Below are positions 12,001-21,211 of a stretch of DNA of 64,000 bases, piece after piece. The notes under the pieces are model-generated. The model ran no database searches. It was not told the DNA's origin and saw nothing but the letters and a program-made list of their open reading frames with translations. The position numbers were made by a program, and so were the translations under genes. Source of the DNA: Argyresthia goedartella (taxonomy: Eukaryota; Arthropoda; Insecta; Lepidoptera; Argyresthiidae); NCBI GenBank assembly GCA_949825045.1, contig OX463808.1, forward strand, positions 31,557,674 to 31,621,673, given 5' to 3'. The first letter of the stretch is position 1, and every line of letters starts with the position of its first letter.

Positions 12001-15000
12001 TGGCGCAACAGGTCTGCGACGCCGGCTATACTGATCCCTTTTCGTATATTAGAGAGCCACGATGTCCTTCTTCCACCAACGCGCCGTTTCCCTTCAACCT
12101 TTCCCATCAACAGCAGCCTTCTGAACAGTAGCTCTATTGCAGTCCACCGTAGGAACATTAGCAGTATAACCTTCTGAATAACACCATTCTCTGCGCAACA
12201 TCGACTGATATAAAATATAACTCTAAACTGGGCCCCAAATTATTCAGCACCTTGCGCTAAATCTTACTCAAGTTTGTCATGAAATAACATATATATTTCT
12301 TTAAAAAAGAACTTGCGCCTGCAAGATATTACTGTTTATCAGAAAACCTAAGCGTAAATAAAGGGTATTTAATAAAATATATGTATTTACCTGCAAAAAA
12401 CTGATACACACTTTTCACGTGTAAATAGTTTAAATTTTACTTATTATAATTGCTATTATTTAAAATAGGATTAAAATATTTAGTGAAATAACACCATTTC
12501 ATTAGAAATTTATAGAAAATGGCGGACTAGAAATGTTTCAGCAACCAAAAGGCATACACAAATTCGTTTAATCCACCCGAAACAGTATAAAGGTCAACAT
12601 GTGAACTAATCAACGACAGCTAGCTGTTATTTGTCTGCATATAATGTCACTCGTGGGCTAAGTATAAGTGTGGTTATAAGAATGTGTGGTAATAGCTGAA
12701 TATTATGATAAAAAGTTCAACAATATGCAGCTTAAAGCATTAAATCACTCTTAATTCAGTTCACCGAAGAAATACGGAAACTATTACAGTTCACATATTA
12801 TCTTTTATAGTGAAGTAATTTAAATACACATGGTACCTATAGTTCAGCTAATTGCTTTATTTGGGACTACAAAAATATAATTTTGCAGCTGTTGGTAATT
12901 TAAATTTGCACTTGTTACCTATTGTTCAGCTTATTGCTATATATGAGCCTACACAATATCATTTTTCAGCTTAAATTACAAAAACTGTACTTATATAGCA
13001 TCATAATGGTGCCTTCGTCGTGCTGAATATAGCCAATATTCAGCGAGAAGCGCTAATAGAGTCTGATATTCTACTAATACAGCTGTTGCAAATCGCCTGA
13101 ACTCTAATAACACTTCGTGCTTAGATCACCGGTGGATTATTATTATGGTGTGATATTTTTAAATTTAGTTCTGTGTTACTTGGGTGACCACTTGAAGCAG
13201 TTGATATTGATCGTGACGGAGCATACGTTTGCACGGGGGAAGTTTAGCTTAAATAGTTCTAAATGGTTAGAAATATCTTCGATTTCAGGCTTTGCATCCA
13301 TCTACCGAATACCCTGTATATTTTTCTAGTCTGTAATGTAGAGTATTTTTGTGCAATAAAGTATAAATACCGATAGCAAAAAATGTAATAATTTTGGAAG
13401 GCTCGCTACGTCGTCATAAAAGGGAATATTAATTTCCCCAGGGGAAAAAACTACCTAAAGAACTAACTTCTTTCTGGCCTATGAATTTGTATTGCGCGTC
13501 TCAAAATTTTGCGGCGTTCGTCATACATTCTGTTGTATCTTACTTACAGACTTAATATTTGTTTATATGAAAAATGAACTACGATATACCTAGAACTTGC
13601 GTTGAAATGCTAATATTTCAACCCTCAAACACACTCATGACAACAAAACTGGGTAAATTATAATTGTACTCTCATAGTGATTCGAGGGTCACTCAGCGTC
13701 GGAATTCAAGTGGTACGTCGAGCTAGAGTTGCATTCAACCATTTTAACATCCAATTTCAGAATGCAAATCTCAGGATGTTGTAAAACCGGTTAGGTACGA
13801 CGGAAGTCTAGGCTAGATTGATTATACCTACTTAGGTATAATCAATCTAGTAACCTAATTTCTAGTAGGTACAACTAAGTAGTTACTGCAAGATGCCGAT
13901 TTAACAGCGTGAGTTTGGCCCCACTGATGGCCGCAATAATACCTACCTACCTATTTCAGCAATCTAACAACCACATGTACTTTAACCAATTTTGAATGAA
14001 CAAAACCGAATTGCTAACCAAACTTTTCTCTCACCAGGCTCATAAAGGATGAGGAGTGCAACATCCTCCAAAACCTCTCCCGGGACGAGTTCCGTGAGTT
14101 CCGTACGCTTGTCATCGACATGGTGCTAGCCACCGACATGTCGTTCCACTTCCAGCAGCTGAAGAACATGAGGTCTCTCCTAACTTTGGCGGAGCCGACG
14201 GTGGACAAGTCCAAAGCAGCCTCTCTGGTATTGCACTGCTGTGATATCTCGCATCCTGCTAAGGTTAGCGCTTATTCTACAATTATATGATAAATGGTAT
14301 GGTATGATGGCTGCGGCGATGGGCTAGCCCCCTCTCAAACAAAATGGAGTATTGAATACCTAACTGGCTAAACTTAGGCATTAATTAGCGTCTGCCACCC
14401 CGTAAGGGAAAGTATGTGTGGTATAATAAAACTGTTAGTTTTAACCAGAGATTTGGTGTCTTTTAAGGCTTGATTGTCCAATTTACTGGTCTAAGGATGC
14501 TGCAACATGCGTTTACAATATGCTAAGCACGTCTAACACTATCTTAATTACCAGGGATATTATCAGGAAGCTCTAACTCATTCAAAGAACGTGATAAAAA
14601 CCGTCTGGCTGTTATGTTCAATATGGAAAATGGCAAAACACGAAAAATTTACGAACGTTATTAACTCATTTCTAAGGTTCTAATCGAAACTTGTCTCCTA
14701 TTTCCAGAGATGGGACCTCCACCACCGATGGACCATGAGCCTCCTCGATGAGTTCTTCCTGCAAGGCGACAAGGAGCGGGAGCTAGGCCTCCCCTTCAGT
14801 CCTCTCTGCGACAGAAACAACACTCTGGTAGCCGAGTCACAGATTGGCTTTATTGAATTCATCGTGGAGCCGAGTATGGGCGTGTGTGCAGATATGCTGG
14901 AGTGTATCCTGGCCCCGTTGCATTCTGGCCCGAAGAATCCCAGCTCAGCGGCGGAAAGCACTATCAATGAGGAGAGCACAGGTATGCAATGTGGACTTTA

Positions 15001-15635
15001 TGGTAAGAAAAGGGGGAAGCGCTATAGAGTTTTTTGACCTAATAGTCTTGCACCCCGGATAACACAAATAGCAGTATGATACGTGAATAGTATATTTCAG
15101 TAAGTGTTTTCCACATTCTGTCAAATCTTTAGACAGAACATTTACTTGGGCAGTGTTCCGAAATAACTTAGAAAGATTTGTGATTTATAATTTTGTCAAG
15201 ATAATGCATTGTTAATTTGTGACGTTACAGCTACTGAAATTAAAAAGAAGTTCAAAATAAGGAAGCCTTGGATCACATGCCTCAGCGATAACAAGAAGAT
15301 ATGGAAGGAGCAAGCGACTAAAGGTGGGCTTGGGTTTTTTTTTTCTAATCGGAATGGGCTTATCATGCACTCCAAGCTCGGTATGACAGACAAGTAGACT
15401 AGACTCTGTAGTCTACCTAAATTAACTCACAATCACAACTAACACTGGTGTTTTTGATCATTCATACCATGCAGCATGAAAAATCCATTCTTGGATTGAT
15501 GATTTTAGGCTAGAGCGTTAACTATCTTTAGAATTTATTGAATTTTCCGGTTTTTCAGACGCCGAAGCCCGTGCCAAGCAGGAAGCCGAGCAGACCGAGA
15601 CCGAGACACCAGCCACGCCTGTGACCGAGGAATAG
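3082..15635 (+). CDS. Pde1c: Calcium/calmodulin-dependent 3',5'-cyclic nucleotide phosphodiesterase 1, 3' half of gene
   Basis: PDE1 hydrolyses cAMP and cGMP in the cytosol under Ca2+/calmodulin control. Six exons are visible: 3082-3222, 6805-6974, 14038-14263, 14708-14981, 15231-15323 and 15559-15635. All have AG/GT borders and their phases join without a break (981 nt, 326 residues plus stop). In order they carry the first metal-site His (YHNNLHAADV), the HD motif (VVHDFEHTGTTNNFH), the second metal-site region (LHCCDISHPAK), the hallmark HHRWTMSLLDEFF, and the purine-binding glutamine region (SQIGFIEFIVEP). A charged tail rich in Glu, Lys and Thr ends at TAG 15633. The N-terminal calmodulin-binding part and the exon before VPPTILENFL are not in the window, so this is a partial gene. 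The symbol follows the single fly PDE1 gene; no search was possible. The introns hold MITEs, SINEs and a gag fragment. Confidence 0.93.
3246..3490. repeat. MITE copy just after a PDE1 exon
   Basis: Ends GGGAAATATTAAACTGCACA (left) and the inverse near TTTTTCATGTGCGATTAGAT (right) match the element at 2750-3062. The core CTGCGGTAGCTTAGGTGAAGG lies at about 3303. With the copy at 2750 it brackets the 141-bp PDE1 exon: one copy on each side, 20-25 bp from the exon. Confidence 0.6.
3490..3835 (+). repeat. dispersed repeat with perfect CRE, copy 1
   Basis: Shares long stretches with 7676-7985 in the same orientation: TTTTATTTTATTTTGTGAAA, GACGTCACTTGCTCACAGTT and CAGAACAGCCAACTTAA. Each copy contains the cAMP-response palindrome TGACGTCA (here 3625-3632). 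Family unknown; no ORF. Confidence 0.55.
3836..5327. other. PDE1 intron sequence, including a dispersed repeat at 4370-4700
   Basis: No exon recognised. The 4370-4700 part (CGTGATGCGAATGTCGTCAA, CAATTTTGATAAAATGTATA) is related to 29485-29690 and so is an old repeat. A sequence resembling CCTAGGCAACATATATAATG at about 5280 recurs near 5980 and 6608. Confidence 0.4.
5328..5934 (-). mobile_element. Ty3/gypsy gag fragment between perfect inverted LTR-like ends
   Basis: A minus-strand frame from ATG 5823 to the stop at 5347 (158 residues) reads as the N-terminal part of a gypsy-type Gag: a WSFYVERLEMYF region followed by an RRQVDCESISDYIAVLKKLA region, as in retrotransposon capsids. No zinc knuckle, protease or RT follows. 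The outer 60 bp at each side (5328-5387 and 5875-5934) are identical in inverted orientation, starting TGTAATGTGGGCAAC, which looks like an LTR start. The Gag frame runs straight into the inverted copy and stops there, so the last dozen codons are LTR-derived. A rearranged, non-autonomous fragment. Confidence 0.75.
6020..6118 (+). repeat. diverged copy of the CGGTAGCTTAGG core
   Basis: AAAACACTGCGGTAGCATAG, then GGGGGCGAGTGCAGCGAAGC and TTCGAGTTAGATTGACATAT, follow the same order as in the other core copies. No clear terminal inverted repeats. Confidence 0.45.
7050..7220 (-). repeat. tRNA-derived SINE (family 2), full-length-like
   Basis: On the minus strand GACCTCTGTGGCTCTGCCTA leads into a B-box region CCCGGGTTCGATCCCCGGCT at about 7150-7170, then a tail with GGTTCCTAGTGTTGGGCCAT. 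The same order occurs on the plus strand at 21797-21965. It sits in a PDE1 intron. The cloverleaf is too degraded to be a tRNA gene. Confidence 0.65.
7430..7513 (+). repeat. 18-bp tandem repeat, about 4.5 units
   Basis: The unit GAATGTGGACGAAATGAG repeats head to tail with few changes. Neither frame matches a known protein. Probably a minisatellite in a PDE1 intron. Confidence 0.8.
7676..7985 (+). repeat. dispersed repeat with perfect CRE, copy 2
   Basis: Second copy of the repeat at 3490-3835. It keeps GACGTCACTTGCTCACAG (CRE at 7782-7789) and GAACAGCCAACTTAACGG. The two copies lie in neighbouring introns of PDE1. Confidence 0.55.
8266..8895. mobile_element. non-autonomous hAT-type element with 8-bp target duplication
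   Basis: The ends are TAGTGGTGGCC on the left and GCACCACTA on the right, so eight terminal bases (TAGTGGTG) are inverted repeats. Subterminal TAACGGCTATA-like words also mirror each other. The element is flanked on both sides by ATTACAAA (8258-8265 and 8896-8903), a perfect 8-bp target-site duplication typical of hAT insertion. The 630-bp interior has no transposase frame. Interior words such as GCTATTTTTAACG occur in both arms. Confidence 0.8.
8904..9741. other. PDE1 intron, GC-rich start then AT-rich, no gene seen
   Basis: 8904-9110 is unusually GC-rich (GCCCGCCGCGCGCTCGCC) and its short frames look like shadows. 9170-9240 carries a TCGCTACGTCCCTCGCCTTC word typical of a lepidopteran dispersed repeat. 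Nothing else recognised. Confidence 0.35.
9742..9783. repeat. perfect 42-bp palindrome
   Basis: The 21-bp arm CCTGACATTATTATAATGACG is followed immediately by its exact reverse complement, with no spacer. It could extrude as a cruciform. It may be a minimal head-to-head pair of transposon ends. Confidence 0.95.
9784..11385. other. PDE1 intron, no gene seen
   Basis: Read in both directions without finding an exon or a familiar repeat. Short frames at 10263-10457 and 10525-10821 show no domain. Confidence 0.35.
11388..11500. repeat. fold-back element, copy 1
   Basis: GGGCATTAATACTCGAGAGT pairs with ACTCAAGAGTTTTAATGC across a hairpin whose centre is TATGAAACGAGCCGAAGGCG followed by AGTTTCATA. 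A near-identical copy lies inverted at 56335-56445. Confidence 0.7.
11511..11836. repeat. MITE with TTTATCTACACACRTATCAT ends, copy 1
   Basis: Left end TTTATCTACACACATATCAT and right end (read inverted) TTTATCTACACACGTATCAT form terminal inverted repeats that continue for about 30 bp. A related copy lies inverted at 55998-56312, and an end fragment at 1145-1230. It is joined to the fold-back element in both full copies, so the pair may move as one unit. Confidence 0.65.
11837..13812. other. PDE1 intron, AT-rich, no gene seen
   Basis: No exon recognised. 12800-13010 has two diverged tandem words around TTTAAAT...TTGCACTTGTTACCTATTGT and AGTTCAGCTAATTGCT, suggesting an old local duplication. 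Confidence 0.3.
13813..13850. repeat. near-perfect hairpin palindrome, 18-bp arms
   Basis: CTAGATTGATTATACCTA, a CT spacer, then the exact reverse complement. It lies about 190 bp before a PDE1 exon. Confidence 0.9.
14312..14425 (+). repeat. SINE body fragment (family 1)
   Basis: GCTGCGGCGATGGGCTAGCC followed by GTCTGCCACCCCGTAAGG has the same order as the minus-strand SINE at 52195-52450. Head not present. Confidence 0.5.
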
Positions 15636-18289
15636 TATTTAGCTAGATTTGTAAATACCGTAAAAACAAATTGTTACAACATGTTCTGTTCGCTATTGAA
15701 AAAAGACTAAAAGCGTTGTTGTGTTTGTGTTAAGAAATGCTGAACTCGAAGCACATGCGTTGCGAAGTCATGATCGTCTGATGACGCACAATTTTGAGAG
15801 CAAGGCATTGCCACTGCTGTATGCACAAATCTGAACATTTAACACTAGCCATTTTGAACACAGCTATGTAGGACTTACTTGGTAGTAGTAGTCCTAAAAC
15901 CCCTCCACTAACCCGCACCGAGCCAGGGTGGTGGATTATGGCTAAATCTTACTCGAATGGTTAAAGGTCTGTGCCCCTCGGTGGCGACATTAATGGGCTC
16001 CATTTATTTATTTATTATGTCAAAATAACAGCATGACAGTCCGAGTAACTGTACAGAACAGCTAAAAGTGGAGCCGTCTGTAGAAGAAGCTTCCTTTCCT
16101 AAGCGAAACAAGGAGAAGAACGCTGACGCATAGCTCTGTCCCTTCTGTTGACAGTTGCCAAATGCGACTTCTAAGAATGGCTCCACTGTAATAAGTAGGT
16201 AGTTAATTAAAGTCCCGGTTGGGCACCAAATGACAGCAGTAGTTGCAGATCCATGTATAATCCTTATCATTTATATACCAATCTGTTGACAGGAGAATAC
16301 CTAGTTAATAGCTAAATTTAACAAACAGTTTTCGGGTGGGCTTTCTTAGAAGACATTATTAGCAAATTGGCAAAGTAAGTACCTAACAATCAAACTAGCA
16401 ATGTTGTAATTGTTGCGCGCACACTGGAACAATACGGTTTGTTAGTTTACCTCAGCATACGAAGCACAACATCAAACGCCTTTATGAATGGAAGCTACCT
16501 AAACCCGTTATGCAATCACTACAATCATGTATTCATAAAATCTTCAGCAGATTCTTTTAAATTGATTTGACGCTGATCCCCGCCTATGGGAATGCTGACA
16601 AATCCCAAAAAATATCATAAGTGTGCACTTCTTCTAAACAAAATACTTTTTACTGGTATCTATACGACTTAATATTATTATATAACAAATAGCTTAGTTA
16701 GCGATACATTTAATCAATATGAAAAATACGCTTATTAATTTTAATATTTCCGATTAAATTGGAGGTAGTCTTGATATTGCTGACCAAATGTTATTAAAAT
16801 AATTTCTAATAATAGTAATTTATAGGATCCATCTCAAATAAAGGTAGATCGTGATTTATTTAAGTAAACAATTGTATATTATATTCTAGGTATTGACCCT
16901 TGGTATTCAATGCAACAGCGGTTTTAATCTGGAATTGGTGGTTAGATAGAGTGTGATACCCACCTAATGTATCTAAAAATCTCAGTAACGAATGAATTAA
17001 ATTTTAGGAAGGACCCAAAATAAATGTACCGTCCTCATGGTAGACTCTTATTATATTAAAAATAATACGGAAATTGAATAAAATGGCAAACATTGTTATG
17101 TGCAAGAACATTTATCCATTATCTAAAGATGCCAAAATAGCAGTTCGGATTAAACACTGGAAGTTACCGAAAACATATGCCCAGGAATATATACCTAAAG
17201 GCTTAGCTCTTATGGTATTGGGACCATTCACATTGAAATATCAAAAATGTAATAAAAACCATAATCATCGTAATATTAGGTCCATAAAATATATCAGGGA
17301 TGAGTAAGGATAGATTAATAGGTAATCTAAATGGTGACGCTTACGTAGAGAAACTATATTGAAAATCCTTTTATATATTTATCGAATGTTTAAAACTATT
17401 CTAGAAGTATTAAAATCTGTATATTGTGCATGTAGATATAATTCCATAGTTTTACCTATTTATTAAAATTAAAACAATACTGTTTAGATGGATCGAGACG
17501 CCATTCAGTCGACGGGATAGAGCTTTACGAAATGTAGTTTTAGTATAGTTAGCCTTGCGTACATTGAACAATCTATTGATTTTGTAATATATGCACTAAC
17601 TACCACTCTCATCTAAACATATAAATCGTGAGGAGAATTTATTCTATTTACCAGGATGTTACAGTTTTAAAACCCATAGATATATAATTACGTTTCCAGA
17701 GAGCGAAGGGGGGCTCCTAATTAGTTTAACACATGCCTAATATATAAATAAACTAAACGGTGTAAATAAACTGAAGCATATATAAGTGTATGACTAATAT
17801 TAGACAGTGGCATGAGGTCTGGGTTGAACTTTCTTAATTCAGAAACTATAATAATCTACCCGTTTTTAAGTTGACAAATTAGCATATTTTCAACCTAATA
17901 TGTGCCGCCTAGAATTGATGTCATAATCATAACGCCTTTAAATTTCTGTGTTAATATAATGACTCATGTATGTACTTATTGTATTCCCTAAAGTAAAATA
18001 TTGTATTTATCCGTCTCAAAAAAATATGTGTTGAGATGATTTTAGATCAACAGAGACTTTACTGGCAAACTTGTATACTACAAAATTAATAAATCAGAAT
18101 GTAATGAAGATTTCGAGAGAAATTCCGTATTCTGAATTGACGCAGGCTACAGTAATTTCACCCCATTTTTATGTGGCCTTTATCAGGCATGGGCCTACAG
18201 ATCTCTTTTCATGATCTATGCTTAATTCTGCATAATACATACAGGATATTATAACAGTTTCGGACTGAAAGATCTACTGTGTTTTAATA
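15636..18289. other. PDE1 3' untranslated and intergenic sequence
   Basis: No coding exon seen after the PDE1 stop. 15875-15990 (CCCCTCCACTAACCCGCACC, CTGTGCCCCTCGGTGGCGAC) is a dispersed repeat also present at 22880-23230. A 77-codon frame at 17074-17307 matches nothing I recognise. The rest is AT-rich. Confidence 0.45.
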
Positions 18290-18660
18290 CTTGAGCTAAG
18301 TAGTAAACAACAATAGCGGAATTATTATGGCGGACGCTCTGATAATCGGAGTGCGGGAATTTCGCAAAATGCGATTTGGCAAAATAAAACATTTTTCATT
18401 GGCAATGAATACGACCCTCACGCTTTGCTATAACTTCGAAACAATAGGCAATTTATGTTTCTTTGACTATTTCTGGACAATTTTTTAGCAAATTGCAAAT
18501 TTTTGTCATATTTCATTTTTCAAAAGTGAGGATTAGAGCGATTAAGGGTGGTTAATTAATGCGTGAGTGTTTAAACTAGTGTCTTTAACTTATCGTAGGA
18601 ATCTACATGGCGAGATTATTTAGGAATTTATAAATGTGTTTGTTTACTACTTAGCTCAAG
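18290..18660. mobile_element. Tc1/mariner-type MITE with TA duplication
   Basis: Perfect 21-bp inverted ends CTTGAGCTAAGTAGTAAACA(A) at 18290-18310 and 18640-18660 are flanked by TA on both sides (18288-18289 and 18661-18662). The element is 371 bp with no transposase frame. TA target choice and short inverted ends suggest mobilisation by a Tc1/mariner or pogo transposase (inference). Confidence 0.75.
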
Positions 18661-19297
18661 TAAAAAAACACCGACTTTTAGTACCTACTTTATGTGTTTA
18701 ATACTGTTGCAATCTTGTATAATTTTTGACGAACAGTAAGTACTTATGTGAATCTTTTCCTTGTAACATAACTTACGTGAATGTGATTGTTCATTATTTG
18801 TCACATAAACTAGACCTAACTTATTGTATAGAATGAGAGCTCTAGCTTGGCAGGAAATGGTAGAAAATAAATTATGGCGATATTTGAATACTACTGCATG
18901 TTTTTTAAAATGGAAATTTTGTTTTTTCTATAAGAACATGCAGTAGTCTACTAATGTCTCATAGGTTGCCATATCACTTATTTTCGAGCATCCTGCCAAG
19001 GTGTACCTACGCCTACATAAGCATTTTTTGTCTTGTCTATGTATGAAATCTCAGTCATGTTGTATTTTTTTTAAACATTTTGTGATTCTTACAAACACCT
19101 TTGTGTAAAATACATGTACAACCAAAATAAAGATTTTCGTAGAAAATAGTTTAATTTCATTTACATTTGTAGCTTTAGCTAAGGTTTTACTTGCATTAGA
19201 GGAGGTAGGTATACAATTGAATGCAATTTTACACATTAAAATATAAAACATGTTTCAAACAAACTTTTACAAACAATACTTTCAGGATCTTTTAAAA
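18661..19297. other. spacer and PRMT3 3' untranslated region
   Basis: No gene seen. 18892-18957 contains 13-bp arms (ACTACTGCATGTT and its inverse) around an AT-rich loop. Confidence 0.4.
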
Positions 19298-20848
19298 TTA
19301 ACTGAGAATATACTTATGACTCTTACCAAAAACACTGATTTGCACTGAGAGTGCCCGCACATCGGTTTTCTGTCTACTACAAATAATGGTGCCTTCAATA
19401 ACATCACCAGCTTTCACATCCTTGCAATCTCTAAAATAAAACACTGTCTGTTTCCAATGTGTTGGTGTAGTGTTTGGACCAGTTGAAAATGATTCAGCAT
19501 TGGGCAAATCAAAAAATGTGTCAAAATAACCCACCAAAGATGTGAGTTGCCCATCTTTTTTAACCGGCAGTTTAAAGCCAGACGTAAAATCCATTATGTC
19601 TGTTGTACAAACATTTATATCAATGTCTTTCACCACACATGGTTCTGATAGAATATTTTTTGAATTAACAACATCTATACTTGCCTCCCTCACAACTTCA
19701 GACTTCATGCAGTTCATTTTGAAACCATAAACATCAGACCAGTACTCTATGAGTTTTTTGTGAGTGTCAACATCACCGTTGGCTACAAGGCTTATATTGC
19801 ACCTATTAGGTAACAGCAATCCTCCAGGACTTAAGCAGTTGTCTCTAGCATAGATTACACTGTCTAACATTCCTTCAAACAATAAAAAGTAGCCCATCCA
19901 TTCTGAAATTATTACATCTACCTTTTCTTCCAGCTTGGTGTTTTCAAGTCTGCCTTTTATTACTTGAATGGTATTGTGCAAATTGTTTTCCCTTATTATG
20001 TCCATTGCATGGAAGACTACTTCTGATTGGTCTATTGCATAAACCTTCTTAGCTCCAGCAGTAGCTGCAAACATTGATAGGATTCCTGTTCCACATCCAA
20101 GATCGAGAACAACCTTATCAGTCAGGGAATCACCGTTGTTGAGAATGGCATTCCTATAGCTTTCTGTACGGACCTTGTCTGAAAGCATATCATAGTGTAT
20201 GCCGAAGTGTGCATATGAGTTGAAGTACCCTTCATCATCTTCTAAGGCTACGTTTGAGACGCAATTCACCACTATACTATCTCCATTTGTTTGTCCACCA
20301 TCAACTAAAACTTTCATTGATCCTCTCATCTTGTCTATATCTTCTCTTGCCATTTGGAGGTGGGTCTTGCTATCATTCAACTGCTCTGTCAGTGTTTGTA
20401 TTGTTTGTTGCAGTTCTATAAAATGGCCCTGTGATAATGTCACCAGTCCATTCTCCACATTGGCGTGGTAAGTGGATGGTGAACTAGGCTTTTCAGTGAG
20501 AGAATCAAAGTCGAACATAAGCCAGTCATCATCTTCAACGGGTTTCAAGTACTTTTCTTCGCTCCATAGCACTTTTTCTGTGCTCATTATAACCTCTGAA
20601 GAAGGTTTGTGCGTCTTTATGTAGTTGACGAGTTTAATGTAAGAGTAGCAATCCATGTTGAGCTTCTGTTTGAGAGTGTTAATATCGAATTTGTGCTCTT
20701 TCACGCAGTGCGAAAAGGCATCTTCCACAGTCGGAAGCACATTCGTACAAAACAAACAAGTTACCGTGCCGTCACTCGCCTCCATTTCTTGCCATTCTTC
20801 CTCCTGGAAGTGCTCTTCATCACTGCTGAGGTCAGGGCAATCGGACAT
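19298..20848 (-). CDS. PRMT3: Protein arginine N-methyltransferase 3
   Basis: An intact 516-residue single-exon frame, close to the usual PRMT3 length. PRMT3 is the cytosolic class I enzyme that makes asymmetric dimethylarginine from S-adenosylmethionine, with ribosomal protein S2 as its classic substrate. An acidic N-terminus leads to one C2H2 zinc finger (Cys31, Cys34, His47, His52), the feature that separates PRMT3 from other PRMTs. A helical linker (about 145-185) precedes the catalytic core: YFNSYAHFGIHYDML, SAM-binding VLDLGCGTG (247-255), the double-E loop SEWMGYFLLFE with Glu316 and Glu325, and the THW loop (Thr463, His464, Trp465). All key residues are present, so it should be active. 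The start at 20848 gives the expected acidic N-terminus. It is divergent from IFT80 and shares its upstream region. Confidence 0.97.
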   Translation of the reverse strand: MSDCPDLSSDEEHFQEEEWQEMEASDGTVTCLFCTNVLPTVEDAFSHCVKEHKFDINTLKQKLNMDCYSYIKLVNYIKTHKPSSEVIMSTEKVLWSEEKYLKPVEDDDWLMFDFDSLTEKPSSPSTYHANVENGLVTLSQGHFIELQQTIQTLTEQLNDSKTHLQMAREDIDKMRGSMKVLVDGGQTNGDSIVVNCVSNVALEDDEGYFNSYAHFGIHYDMLSDKVRTESYRNAILNNGDSLTDKVVLDLGCGTGILSMFAATAGAKKVYAIDQSEVVFHAMDIIRENNLHNTIQVIKGRLENTKLEEKVDVIISEWMGYFLLFEGMLDSVIYARDNCLSPGGLLLPNRCNISLVANGDVDTHKKLIEYWSDVYGFKMNCMKSEVVREASIDVVNSKNILSEPCVVKDIDINVCTTDIMDFTSGFKLPVKKDGQLTSLVGYFDTFFDLPNAESFSTGPNTTPTHWKQTVFYFRDCKDVKAGDVIEGTIICSRQKTDVRALSVQISVFGKSHKYILS

Positions 20849-21211
20849 AGCCTCAGTATATCGAAGTTGGTCGAAATTGAGTTACAATTTTGCAAACAAA
20901 ATGCAAATGAACGAACCATGTGCGTTATGTGCGTATGTACGAAAGAAAATAGAAATATTTTTTACATGACAGTGGAAAGAAAAGTGACAACCAGCTGACA
21001 TGGATGTCATGGATAGTCAAATGATCGAATGAAATTGTTTTTTTTTAAAGGGTTTATGGCTTGGTAACGAGACCTTTAATTATAATGTGACCAGTGCAAA
21101 AAAAAGTATATTACCATAACATTTACTTTAAAATCGCGCGATTATTGTAACCATGGTAACGAAGCAAGGCATTACGTGTAAACAAAGCCGGAATATAACA
21201 AATATTGCAAA
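20849..21211. promoter_or_regulatory. shared bidirectional promoter region of PRMT3 and IFT80
   Basis: Only 363 bp separate the two divergent start codons, so both promoters must lie here or within introns. It contains AATCGCGCGATT at 21132-21143, a short GC-rich palindrome, and the X-box described separately. No TATA box is evident near either start. Confidence 0.6.
21147..21160. promoter_or_regulatory. X-box (RFX/DAF-19-type binding site) upstream of IFT80
   Basis: GTAACCATGGTAAC is a perfect 14-bp palindrome fitting the X-box pattern (GTNRCC, short spacer, RGYAAC). It ends 51 bp before the IFT80 start codon. RFX factors bind such sites to switch on cilium genes in animals, so the site fits the product next to it. 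The effect on PRMT3, 299 bp away on the other side, is unknown. Confidence 0.8.

Noticed and set aside
17074..17307. 77-codon frame as a small gene downstream of PDE1
   Set aside because: No recognisable motif, AT-rich codon use like the surrounding spacer; likely chance or 3' untranslated.
20199..20998. Plus-strand frames opposite PRMT3
   Set aside because: Antisense shadows of the intact PRMT3 frame; no domain.
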